Assembly (NCBI GenBank): GCA_028023455.1
Contig: JAQFVV010000022.1
Coordinates: forward strand, 6,405,100 to 6,469,099
From: Epiperipatus broadwayi
Lineage: Eukaryota > Onychophora > Udeonychophora > Euonychophora > Peripatidae
Reading direction: 5' to 3'
Length of the DNA: 64,000 bases
In this document: positions 1-10,382 of the stretch, one piece after another
Position numbering within the stretch: position 1 is the stretch's first letter
Layout of the letters: each line of letters starts with the position of its first letter
Position numbers and translations under genes: made by a program
The notes under the pieces: generated by a model
What the model was told of the DNA's origin: nothing
Seen by the model: only the letters and a program-made list of their open reading frames with translations
The model's database searches: none

Positions 1-417
1 TTTGTAAATATTACAAATGTTATTAAACATTAAAATAATATATTATCATTAGTCTTTAATAAAACTACCCATTGAAAATTTTGAAAAAGCATCATAGAAA
101 ATAATTGTAAAATTGTAATTTTTAAACAATATATTTTTTTTTCTTCATTAAATCTAATTATCAAACAATATCTCATCTTTTCATTTTGCAAAAATTTTAC
201 TGAAATGTTAAAAAATTTGTTCAAGGTGTTAAAATAGAGAAGCAAGATATGTTTGCTGCTAATGAAGTTTTAATTGATAAAAAAAAATAAAAGTGAAAGA
301 ATGTAAGCTATTGAAGAAATATCTGGTGTGAAAATTTGAAACTGCATTAGTGAAAATAACTAGACTTTCAGCCAATTTTTTTTTTTGCAGTGAACGAATC
401 AACAGATATTATATATA
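1..417. other. AT-rich sequence, nothing identified
   Basis: Short frames only, full of A/T runs. I see no domain, splice pair or repeat boundary. It ends at the TA where the mariner-like element begins. Confidence 0.5.
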
Positions 418-1379
418 GTGCATCCCAAAACATAAGGATTTGTTTATATTTTGTTAAAATAGTCTTCTTGTGACTTAATACACTGCTAGAAATGATAAAA
501 CTTTGAAACTATCTTTAAAACCCACATCCAGAATCATCTGCAGAAACTTTATCGCAAACTTCTGAATGTCCTGAATTGAACCACGATATGCTTCTTTAAA
601 ATGATCAACTTTAATTTTGGAAATAGCCAAAATTCAGTTAAATCAGGACAATAGGGCTTATGCTCAAAGACAGTGTTTTTTTTACCAAAAAATTGTAATT
701 AACATTTATCAATTAATCTTAAACAAAGTAACATGGCAAATAATATTTTTAGAATAAAAACATTTGCAGTTTTTTTTTCCTTCTTTTTATGATCGCCATT
801 TTATAAATGTAGTTTGTTGCCTGTTTCTGCAGTCCTCTTTGGTTATCTTTTTATTATTAACAAGTGATAAAACAAAAAGCATGCATACCTTCAGATTTTT
901 CAAATCTTCCATTACAATGCAAAAATAAAGGTTTTGGCAATGCTAGTGAGTTCTTCAATGAATCTACCAAATACACAATATGTTCAAAAAATTTTGGCAA
1001 TTTTTTGCACATTTATTTGTTACTAGTTGTTTTATGTACATGATCATGGATATTTTCAATACACTCTTTGCCATCAAAAATATTGCAAATCATTTAAAAA
1101 GCTCTTGCAACGCATGGCTGTATTACCATATCAAATTTGAATCATTTCAATACCAGTTTTCCCCAAGTTTAATTTCAGCCAATTGTTTCAACATAGGTTT
1201 TTCTATAAAACATGAAACACGATGTCACATTTCATGTAATCAATGGCCCAGGTACATTAGCGCTTTAAAATTTTTATGACGTAATAGGTAACCTACATTG
1301 CTACATATGTTTATGTTTTCATTCAGAAATGGTGCTGCAGGATGCTTGAAGAGAAAAACATCTTTTTGTTGGGACACAT
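418..1379 (-). mobile_element. Decayed mariner/Tc1-family transposon
   Basis: This is a cut-and-paste DNA transposon relic with its transposase on the minus strand. Imperfect terminal inverted repeats (left GTGCATCCCAA, right end reverse-complementing to ATGTGTCCCAA) each abut a TA dinucleotide, the target used by this superfamily. Minus-strand translation near 1125-1030 gives YGNTAMRCKSFLNDLQYF, like the mariner N-terminal helix-turn-helix region. Near 660-608 it gives SPYCPDLTEFWLFPKLK, the conserved block just before the last catalytic acidic residue. In between are many stops and frameshifts, so no protein is made. The roughly 960-bp length is shorter than the usual 1.3 kb, so internal deletion is likely. 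Confidence 0.75.
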
Positions 1380-2598
1380 TACGAATACAATAAATGCTAA
1401 CCTAAAATGAGCATTGGATAAACAGGTACATTAATTTCAATTTAAAAACTGAAAATAGTTTAACTTTAGAACTTTATGTTGAAAGTAAAATAAAAGGTAC
1501 CACATTTATTATTAAAAAAAAAAAAAAAAAGATGGGCTTCATCAAAAGAAAGCTATATACCATAACATTTATAGAAATCCTAGGTGTAATATCCTCAAAG
1601 TTCATCAACTAAAGTGAAGAAAGACAAGATGTCACTATTTCATAATTAAATCTTAAGCAAAAAAAAGTTATATAATCTTTTATAAATACAAAGCCAACAA
1701 GACTATGATCTCTTAAATTTTCATTTATTATCTTTTCACCTGATAATAATGCAACTATTAGGAATCTTCTTTTAAGCAACTAATAAACAAAACTGATGGA
1801 AAATTATTTTTTTATTATTAGCTTCAATTGTTTACCATAATTTTCAAGTGATTATTTTTCTTATCAGTATTCCATTCAAAAGGCAATGCATCAAGAAAGG
1901 CTTTTTAAAATTCTTTTCAAGCAAAAATGTGATAGCCTTAATTAGATGCTGTTCAAAACTCTTCCTTTCTTTGGTGATTCTATATGAATAAATTGAAATT
2001 ACATCATTGAATTTTTCAACATATTTGTATAAATTTTTCTTATTAATTAGGTATAAATGTTAAATTTTGTTTATCTTTAAACTTTTTCTCTCTTTTATTA
2101 TAATTTTAGTCCTTCAGTATATAAATTTTTTTTATATTTAGATATAGAATTTACTAAAACTATAAAAAAAATAAAATAACTTTTTTAAAAAATGCTCTGC
2201 ACAGCATTCAAACTGCAGTTTCCACAATGTAATCATAGTGTTTGCCATTCAATTAAAGTAACTAAACGTTTCAGTATACTTACTTATAAGTATGTCTTAC
2301 ATATTTAGTGATGATGCAGTCACAGCTGTACTATTTGCAGAAGTAAAATTCCTGATGTAAATTCAGAAAATCTTGCAGTAAAAACATTTTCTAATCCATA
2401 GTACTCGAGCTGATAATGCAATTCCAGCATTATAGATAACTGATGCTATCTGTGTACTTAAGTACTCTTAAAAATTAGCCATTTAGAGTTTCTCTGGCAT
2501 ACCTTTTGCATGTCATTATCATAAATTTCCATAACAACAAAAATAAAGAATAATAAATTTTATTTTTTTGACAGTGATCGTACAGTTTATTGTATTCT
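1380..2598. other. AT-rich intergenic, nothing identified
   Basis: Contains a poly(A) run near 1515-1530 and no frame of note. No domain, inverted repeat or convincing exon seen. Confidence 0.45.
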
Positions 2599-2900
2599 TT
2601 TTCTGTCAATGTCTTAATGTGTATAATTTTAAAATAAAATTGTATTTTAATTATGTGCAAAATATATATACATTTAACTTTAAAATGTCTGTATAGTATA
2701 TATACATGTGTGTGTATGTTTGCTAATTATTTTTTTGTATTGATTCTATTACTTTTTTTTGTCAAAGTCTTAATGTTTATAATTTTTAAATACAATATTT
2801 TAATTACATGCATAATATATTTATATATCTTGTGTGTTTTGCTAATTATTTTTTTGATTTCTTAATGTATATAATTTTTAATCTGAATTGTATATAGATG
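2599..2900. repeat. Degenerate tandem repeat, about 2.5 copies
   Basis: A block beginning TCTTAATGT, continuing through ATAATTTTTAA, ATGCATAATATAT-like steps and ending in TTTGCTAATTATTTTTTTG, recurs at about 2600, 2768 and 2858. Copies diverge by small indels. No coding potential. Confidence 0.55.
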
Positions 2901-3312
2901 TTAAAAATATATTATATAGGTTATCTAGAATTTTGGTATTGGTACTTGCATAAAAGCTTGGAATCAAATGGCATGCATTATACTTTAACATTTATTATGT
3001 TTTAAAGGCTATAAATCTATTTCTGAAATGTTTGATAATTGCTTGTTAATTAAAGTTTAGCAAATCTACAGGTGCAATATTAGGGACAATTTTAACCTTT
3101 ATATTTGAAATCAAACTACAATTAGCATCTTGAAATTTTTTGGTGAATTTAAATATTAGAGGTGCATTTTAGCAATATTCTTAGACAAACTCTATTTTCA
3201 TTTATGAATTTGTTCAAGCTCACTTGAAATTAAATTTAAAAAAAGAATTTAAAACAAACATTTGTTTTCTATAAATTCAAATATTCTATTCAATTTTTGA
3301 ATTAGATTTTTT

Positions 3313-3486
3313 ATGAATCAATATCAAGACAATTCTATTTTTGCCCTGAAGTTTCACATCAATATTATAAAATATGAATTACAGCAATTAATTTAGTCAA
3401 TGAATCAATACCTAGACAATTCTAATTTTTGCACTGAAGTTTCACATCAATATTATAAAATGTGAATTACAGCAATTAATTTAGTC
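3313..3486. repeat. 87-bp tandem duplication
   Basis: Two adjacent copies (3313-3399 and 3400-3486) beginning ATGAATCAATA differ at only a few positions. This is a recent local duplication in non-coding sequence. Confidence 0.85.
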
Positions 3487-3811
3487 ATTGAATATCCTTT
3501 TTCAATTCCTCTATTTCTTCATCAATGAATGATAGAAAATATATAATTTGAAAATTAAGTTTAACTGAGACCTAAAGTATAATCAAGTACATCTAACATA
3601 TCAATATAACATACAAATCAACTTTTCTATTTTTGATTTGCTTATTATTAATAAATCTTGTGACCATTTCTAACAACAATTATTTCTTAATAATATTGAT
3701 AAAATTGATAAAAAAAATCAAGTCAGATGACCTAATTTTAATAAAGCTCCTATTTACAAATGTTATATATAGAGTAAGTTAAAAACAAACTCTTATGAAG
3801 CTTCAAAAATA

Positions 3812-3866
3812 CCCTCAACCTCAGACCGCGGTTTCTGCCTCTAGCGTCATCAGTGAGGTGCTAGGG
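3812..3866 (-). ncRNA. Type I hammerhead ribozyme motif, copy A
   Basis: Reverse complement of copy B over the motif, base for base. It has CUGAUGA (plus-strand 3853-3847), GAAA, the GUC cleavage triplet (plus 3826-3824) and a six-pair stem I from ACCTCA with TGAGGT. Being inverted, it would act only in a transcript of the minus strand. Confidence 0.75.
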
Positions 3867-4367
3867 AATAAAAATACTAGAACTAGTCCAGCATTTTATC
3901 AATGCCTAACTATTGAGAAGAAAATCTGAAACTTTCAGACATTTAAATGTCCAAAAATCCAGCTATCTAACTCAAATAGCCGTATGGGACTGAACTAAGT
4001 TCAGATACACCATATATTAATAGCAATATAAAATCGCCAAAGCATTAATAGCAAAAAACTAAAATTAAATTGATAAAAAAAATCAAGTCAGATGACCTAT
4101 ATAAAAATCAAGTCAGATGACCTTCATATAGGTCATCTGACTTGATTTTTTTTATCAATTTAATTTTAGTTTTTTGCTATTAATGCTTTGGCGATTTTAT
4201 ATTGCTAGAGCTATTAATATATGATGTATCTGAACTTAGTTCAGTCCCATACGGCTATTTGAGTTAGATAGCTGGATTTTTGGACATTTAAATGTCTGAA
4301 AGTTTCAGATTTTCTTCTCAATAGTTAGGCATTGATAAAATGCTGGACTAGTTCTAGTATTTTTATT

Positions 4368-4422
4368 CCCTAGCACCTCACTGATGACGCTAGAGGCAGA
4401 AACCGCGGTCTGAGGTTGAGGG
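4368..4422 (+). ncRNA. Type I hammerhead ribozyme motif, copy B
   Basis: A self-cleaving RNA motif read directly. Stem I is ACCTCA (4375-4380) with TGAGGT (4411-4416), extended beyond an internal loop by CCCT (4368-4371) with AGGG (4419-4422). The core is CTGATGA (4381-4387), then a short stem II, GAAA (4399-4402), a very short palindromic stem III (CCGCGG) and the cleavage triplet GTC (4408-4410). Cleavage is predicted after 4410. The 2-bp stem III suggests it works as a dimer, with ACCGCGGT pairing between two molecules, as described for other short-stem-III hammerheads. Oddity: the first stem II pair is C with A rather than the usual G-C, so activity may be weak. Confidence 0.78.
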
Positions 4423-4737
4423 TATTTTTGAAGCTTCATAAGAGTTTGTTTTTAACTTACTCTATATATAACATTTGTAAATAGGAGCTTTATTAAAATT
4501 AGGTCATCTGACTTGATTTTTTTATCAATTTAATTTTAGTTTTTTGCTATTAATGCTTTGGCGATTTTATATTGCTAGAGCTATTAATATATGGTGTATC
4601 TGAACTTAGTTCAGTCCCATACGGCTATTTGAGTTAGATAGCTGGATTTTTGGACATTTAAATGTCTGAAAGTTTCAGATTTTCTTCTCAATAGTTAGGC
4701 ATTGATAAAATGCTGGACTAGTTCTAGTATTTTTATT

Positions 4738-4792
4738 CCCTAGCACCTCACTGATGACACTAGAGGCAGAATCCGCGGTCTGAGGTTGAGGG
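4738..4792 (+). ncRNA. Hammerhead ribozyme motif, copy C, probably inactive
   Basis: Same layout as copy B, 370 bp downstream. The core GAAA reads GAAT (4769-4772), which loses the A15.1-U16.1 pair next to the cleavage site, and stem II has CAC for CGC. CTGATGA (4751-4757), GTC (4778-4780) and stem I are intact. Confidence 0.7.
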
Positions 4793-4856
4793 TATTTTTG
4801 AAGCTTCATAAGAGTTTGTTTTTAACTTACTCTATATATAACATTCTTAATAATAT

Positions 4857-6534
4857 ATATTTGAATAATTGTCATATTCAGAAAATGAAATGTATTTGTA
4901 GTAATAAAGTAAATTATTTATTATACTGAGGAAATGAAGGGTAGGTTTAACATATCTTCTCTGTATAGATCTCTATTTTAACAGTGCTATAAAAAGTACC
5001 AACCAAACTTAATACAGACATATACTTATGATGAGATTATTTTGCAATCAAAGTTTATAAGCCAATTTAAGTGTACCTCAATAATATTTTTCTCATTTTC
5101 ATATTGCAACAACACTTTTGATCTGAGGTCAGAATCATTTGTTTTCTTTTTATATTAAATTGTTTGTTTGAAATTATACATTTTTAAATAAAGGGTACAT
5201 AACAGAATCTACATTTTATATTTTAATTAAAGTATGTGTGTAATAGACAAATTCAGAATTGCAAATTATGACAAGACGCCATGGATGCTTAAATGCACTC
5301 TTTCATAATAAAATGTAGCTCTAAAATATACTAGATGATTATGTTAGATGCCTATTTAATTCAATTGATAAAATTTATATACATAAAGAGAAATTAATTT
5401 CCTATCTAAGAATATATGTATGTGTTTATTAACCAGGTAAAAGGCACTACATTAAGAATTGGGAAATGCATAAAGTAAATAATGCTCTTTTTATGATGTA
5501 TTAATAAAATATAAAATTGATTATAATTTTAACCCATCCAGAATTTAGTCATGTGTTTGTTAACTATACAGAGCATCACATGTAATTATTGTGCTTTGAA
5601 ATAAAGTCAAGGGAAATCTTGTTTATTATAAATAAGATTCAACCCCATTTCTGATTTTAAGGTTAGTGCAGATAAAATTCATGATAGCTCTATAGAATAT
5701 TGATTGTAACACCAAATCATCAAAACCTGAGATCATAACTTGAAACACATCCTGTATATACATTTTTAACTATTAGAACTTTGCTAATTTGCTAAGATAT
5801 TTTGAGTTTTAATTAAAACAAAAAATTTTAAAAGAATATTTTTCCTAAATCATTTTCATTAGAATTATAAGAGACTATTAAGTATTTAATAGCAGTAATA
5901 ACTCCAATTTGAATTTATAACAAAAATCATTAGCCTTCATCATATGTAGTTATGTAAGCAAGAATGCTTTATAGTAAAACAGTCTTAAAAGTCAAAAGAT
6001 AAAAACTCATCTGGGAATCTGTTTGATACTCTTACCTATTATCTAATAATTACTCATGTTTATAATTGATGGCTCTAGAATAGAATGCGATTTACACCTC
6101 AGTTATAAATCAAAAGAAATCAATTATCACTTTAAATCTTTTTAAAAATAATCATATACATTTTACACATTTAGGCAAATAAATAAGTAAATATATGTAA
6201 ATATTATATGTGTAGATTGTACAAGCAAATTAAAATATTTAGAAAAAAATGTATTCGTATTTAAGGAATTAATATTGTTTAATGTTAGAAGAAAAAAGAC
6301 AAAAAGTCTTTCAAATCCAAATTATAATAACAAATTGCATTTAACCAATAACAAGAGCATTTGTGATCTCTTTTATAATTTAGGTGTTAGAAAAATAATA
6401 ACTATCATAATTTCTTCATTTATCTATTATCAATACATTTCAAATTGATTTGCCGTTCTTATTCTTTTAATTACATCTATAAAACTGGTGTTGTAAGCAT
6501 TTGTGTAACATAAAATAAGTAATCAAATGGCTTT
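4857..6534. other. AT-rich intergenic, nothing identified
   Basis: No frame above about 60 codons and no recognisable domain, inverted repeat or tandem array. Confidence 0.45.
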
Positions 6535-6625
6535 AACATTTGGGAATTCATAAAAAGCTTGAGCACCAGAAATGAGATCTGAATACGATATGTGGATTTT
6601 CGACTATCACTCTATGATTGCAACA
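6535..6625 (-). mobile_element. SINE-like element, family S1, copy 1
   Basis: On the minus strand it ends in the family 3' signature TGCTCAAGCTTTTTATGAATTCC, seen in pieces as GCTCAAGCTT and GAATTCCCAAA. The same arrangement recurs near 18.2, 24.5 and 32.9-33.2 kb. The 5' part is degraded and no Pol III B box can be read with confidence. Confidence 0.5.
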
Positions 6626-7367
6626 AATCCAATGTAAAATTTTATTTAAAAAAAAAGACATGAAGTGAAAGACGACAAATTAAAACAAAATTGTAAAAGT
6701 ATAGGCTACTTTAAACAGATACATAAACACATGATAAACTAAATACTACAGAGCTATTTATACATTAATTTAATTTCAATAAATATGAACTCACAAACTA
6801 TTTTTCCATTATATTAGAATCTTCTAAGATATTTAATTTTTGTTCAGAAAAATAAAATTTCATAACTGACAGAACCATCATTTATTTTATTTTATTAAAA
6901 TTAATAAACAGTTCTGCCGGAATTCTATTTTTGATGAATAGATATGGGAAGGAGGGGGAGCAGAGCAATTAGCTTCAATTTCCAAATAAATGGAGAATTT
7001 TTTTTTTATTTGATTGATTTTTAACATACCTTAAGGTTAGCAAGTTACACAGATTTATAAAATTATAATTACTAATCAAGAGAAAAGACTTAAAATAATA
7101 GTAATGTGTAGCAGCACTACTGATAAAATAGATTTAATGAATGTTGATGACATGATTCAGGATCAGAAAAGATGAAGAAAATAGAATTTTAAACTGTTAT
7201 TCTATAATTATGTAGAAAGACAAACTACTGTATTATATATCTTCAGGGATGATAAAATAAATGCCAAAATATTAAAAATGACTGAAAAATATGTTTATGT
7301 CAATGTAGTGAAGTAATGTAATTGACACTTTGATTATCAATATTTAGCCATGGAAAATTCATAGAAT
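6626..7367. other. AT-rich sequence downstream of the small minus-strand gene
   Basis: If the exon at 7368-7444 is real, this holds its 3' UTR and terminator region. I see no clear AATAAA signal on the minus strand close to the stop. Confidence 0.35.
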
Positions 7368-7444
7368 TCATTCCAGACTATCTTTTCTGAATTTCTCTTC
7401 ACGTGCTTTGCTTTGTTCATCAGAATCACTATGCATGCATGTCT
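7368..7444 (-). CDS. Candidate terminal exon of a small conserved-looking protein
   Basis: On the minus strand a pyrimidine-rich stretch ending CTTTATAG is followed by an open frame of 24 codons and TGA. It encodes TCMHSDSDEQSKAREEKFRK and four more residues: charged, rich in E/K/S and probably helical at the end. The exon starts with two bases of a split codon. The exon at 9695-9815 ends with one base of a split codon, so the two join in phase to make a lysine, giving a 65-residue product across a 2.25-kb intron. The composition is unlike the A/T-run peptides around it. I do not recognise the family. It has no transmembrane stretch or signal peptide, so a soluble role is likely. Missing internal exons are possible. 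Confidence 0.5.
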
Positions 7445-8422
7445 CTATAAAGATATAATTTATCATTCCCATTTGAGATTTCATCAACTCCATCAACATT
7501 TCACCTGTTTATCTCAGATATTTTTGTAAGCACTTAATATTTACAATATGGCTAATTAAATATTATTATTTGGCTATATTTTATTATAACAATTTGAGTT
7601 CTGAATGAAGAATGTAACATATATGTACATATCTTATAATCCCTTCATTTAGAACAGATTATTATCTTTGATTGAATAGTGATATATATTCTATATTATT
7701 CCTAATATTTTGTAACAAAATTTTCCAACTTCATGCTTCAACAATAGTTCTCTGATCAACTCTTAAACTATTTTACTACAGCAGTGTAATAAATCAAATT
7801 TGACCTTTTTTTTTTTTTTGCAATTTATAACACATTATCTTCTTCGATAAATTTACAAAACTCTTTTGCTTCTTAACCTATTACCGTTTACATTTTCTTT
7901 TATTTCCTTTTAATAAAGACTTGTCCAAATTTTTTTCCCATCACTATTTTAATAATCAGTTGACTAAAAATCAATGTTTGTTATTGTAAAAAAAAAAGGG
8001 GGGGAAAGTCAAAGAATTCTATCTGTATGACATTGTGGACACAATATTAACTTCATTTTTTCAATTACTGGTCATTATAAACTATAATAGGTAATTACAT
8101 TTATATCAAGACATTTTATAAACATCATAAATCTTTTTATAATATCACTGGAAATTTACAGTTTAATATACATTTTAAAGATTTTTAGACTTTATAATTT
8201 GTCTTATATATCAAAGTTAGATGTTAAAAAATGATAAAGGATAGATAGATAAGATAATGAAGCTTGTTGGAACAATGCAGAAACAAGAAGCTATAGATCA
8301 GAGAAAGATGATTAAATTCAGTACTTTCACTCTGAAATAGAATAATGATTAAAATGATAATACATAAGACAATTTCTTTTATGTATAATAAATACAATCA
8401 TCACTATCATTTCAATCATTAT
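7445..8422. other. Presumed intron, distal part
   Basis: AT-rich with a poly(T) run near 7808-7819 and a short A/G run near 7988-8006. No exon or element recognised. Confidence 0.35.
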
Positions 8423-8625
8423 CAATCCATTATAGGACCTTCAAGTTTAATAAATCCAATCTATTAGTTGTTCCAAAACATTCCAGTACACTTCCTTATC
8501 TTATTCATCCATTCAATAAGTAATCTTTTTCTAGGACTTTTATGTCTTGATATTTGGTTTAAGACTTTAATTAGCTAACCATCTTTTCTAGTAACATGTT
8601 CAACTTAGTTCTATTTTAATCTCTT
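8423..8625 (-). mobile_element. 3' end fragment of an RTE-type LINE
   Basis: Minus-strand translation contains SPRKRLLIEWMNKIRKCTGMFW followed by a further tryptophan-rich step; the R-W-M-(D/N)-x-I-R-K pattern plus a downstream W is typical of the last segment of RTE reverse-transcriptase proteins (compare 50675-50800 here). It is followed on that strand by ATGATAGTGATGATT-type simple repeat, as RTE 3' tails often are. Only about 200 bp survive, inside the presumed intron of the 65-residue gene. Confidence 0.5.
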
Positions 8626-9694
8626 AATTAGAAAATATATTGCTACAATATTTTTTTACATATAACTTTTTTGTATATTGCATATCCACTCACACAAAAT
8701 GGGGAAAATGAGAAATGTAGTATTCCAAATTAAATACTTCATAACATTTAAAACAGTTCTTTAACAGGAAACTAAAATATCATTCGATATCTTATGACAG
8801 AGGAAAAACAACTTTTTTTTGATCAGATTTCAAAATTTAATATTCTTTAGTGACTACATAAAAGAAATTCAGAAAGTTCACATACCAACTTATTTTTATA
8901 TTCAATAGAATAAAATAAGTTACAAAGTAAGTTCTTTTTTGTGTATTTTTAAATAAAAACTACTCTTAGTAGTTATACACCATTCTCTACTTCAAAATTT
9001 TGCCCTCTAGTGATAAAATGACTAAGTATAAGAAACCTTTATTTTTATTTTTGTTGAATTATTAGATTATATAATTCCGTGCATATATATATATAATTAA
9101 ATATGCGCATAAATATAATAACGGAAAATGCATCTATATCCATTAAATTATCAACATTTTTAATAATTTTCAAATTATTAATTAATCAGAGTCCCCGCCT
9201 ACTATTTATTGACATTAATATATGAGCAAGTTCAATATTTTAGATTCACGGGGTTTTTTCCAACAAAATCAATGATCGTCGTATTTGTCAACTCAGAATA
9301 AAAAGATACGTTAATCTCCATAAAGATCATAATCATTGTTATTCTCATTGCAAGTTTTCTTGGGAAAAAAAGAAAAGAAAAGCATCATCCTAGCAAAAGG
9401 AAAATATCGGAAACATAAGATCAGACATCTCTATTATGAGGTCATTCACAGTGTAAATCTCAATGCTCAAAATAAACACAAGCTTTTTCACTTTACAAGC
9501 ATACAGCTTTTGTCCACACAAACCGCAAAATATTTATGCATTCTGAAGCAAAAACCCCCTCCAATTTAGAATGAAATAATATTTCAAGTTAGAAGGAAGA
9601 GGGAGTGGTCAATCCAGTTTACTTGCAGCCATTTAAAAAGTCATATTGTCTGCCATACGAAATGAACAATCAAAAGAGAGTAAAAATAACTTAC
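8626..9694. other. Presumed intron, proximal part
   Basis: AT-rich, with a TA microsatellite near 9085-9098. No other exon or element recognised. Base composition becomes less extreme toward the exon at 9695. Confidence 0.35.
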
Positions 9695-9815
9695 TTGTCA
9701 GATGAAATTTATCCAGATAAGAGGAAGACTCGTGCGACAACCATTCATTCTGTCTAGCAATCAAAACGGAGTTTTCCGTCTCAGTTCTCAACTTGGACTC
9801 AGTTGATAGCACCAT
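9695..9815 (-). CDS. Candidate first coding exon of a small protein
   Basis: Minus-strand ATG at 9815-9813 opens 40 codons rich in S, E, L and R (start MVLSTESKLRTETENSVL, end SSSYLDKFHLT) and runs into a consensus 5' splice site GTAAGTTA at 9694-9687. Codon use and G+C content are clearly richer than the surrounding AT sequence. Reading through the donor would give only 20 more hydrophobic, intron-like residues before a stop. The phase (one base left over) matches the exon at 7368-7444. It is divergently arranged with the plus-strand exon at 10315-10382, with CCAAT boxes between. I do not recognise the protein. Which upstream ATG is used is uncertain, but no in-frame ATG precedes this one closely. 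Confidence 0.6.
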
Positions 9816-10314
9816 TGAAGTTAACGTTCGCTAGATCAGCACTAATAATTAGACGCCAGTCTAATGCAGATCTAATCCGGGTATTGTGGAGGGAAAACAG
9901 TATTGGAAATTATGATTGAAAATAAAAATATATCAATATAAAATTTAATCAACACTAACGCTTTGTCAAAGTTTACACTTCCCCCAAAGGCAACGGGGTG
10001 GGAGGCACCCGATACATGAAGATGACGGCTTAAACTGCTGGTTTGATTAATTATGTCTGCCAGTATCTACAATTAGCTATAAGAACTAAATTACTATTGG
10101 TTGCGTGAACAAACAATACGATAACTAAGTTACCTCTAGCGACCAATCAGACAAGCTTATTGAAATATTTTAAATACAATAAACTATCCAATAATAGTCA
10201 AGAGATGACCTCATCGCAGTGAAAAGCAAGAATTTCTGTATCTGATTACCTGTTCTAAATCTGGAAAATCCAGCGGTGGAAAGAGGGACGCTTTTAAAAA
10301 CAATATAAGTCACA
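9816..10314. promoter_or_regulatory. Candidate bidirectional promoter
   Basis: The least AT-rich stretch for many kilobases, with several CpGs (near 9825, 9853, 9878, 10025 and 10104). It lies between two divergent exons that each end in a strong 5' splice site. Three CCAAT elements lie within 100 bp: inverted ATTGG at 10095-10099, CCAAT at 10143-10147 and CCAAT at 10188-10192. This layout suits an NF-Y-type shared promoter. No clear TATA box at a fixed distance is visible for either side. Confidence 0.5.
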
Positions 10315-10382
10315 ATGGTTATAATTTTTATGGAAAGAAGAAAAATTGTTCTATACCCATTGATTGAGATTTTAGAAATCAG
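10315..10382 (+). CDS. Candidate first exon of a divergent plus-strand gene
   Basis: ATG at 10315 (context CACAATGG) opens 22 codons, MVIIFMERRKIVLYPLIEIL and two more, ending AATCAG before a perfect donor GTAAGTTA at 10383. Phase is 2. It could instead be a 5' UTR exon in which the ATG is incidental. The main support is the donor and its divergence from the minus-strand exon across the CCAAT-containing spacer. Possible partners downstream are the short stretches at 13054-13120 (phase-compatible) and 13146-13178. I do not recognise the product. Confidence 0.4.

Larger units (their letters stand above)
3684..4856. mobile_element. Hammerhead-ribozyme (retrozyme-like) composite element with 13-bp target duplication
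   Basis: The body (3697-4843) holds three copies of one unit of about 370 bp. Copy A (about 3730-4100) is inverted relative to copies B (about 4130-4500) and C (about 4502-4843), which are direct tandem repeats. The copies are almost identical: A lacks 6 bp present in B and C, and B and C differ at a few bases. Identical 13-bp direct repeats TTCTTAATAATAT flank the body at 3684-3696 and 4844-4856, a target-site duplication implying insertion as one piece by reverse transcription. There is no reading frame. Each unit has a hammerhead core. Non-coding tandem hammerhead units of this size are known as animal retrozymes, and hammerheads also occur in Penelope-like retroelements. Mobilisation by such an element is inference. 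Confidence 0.8.
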
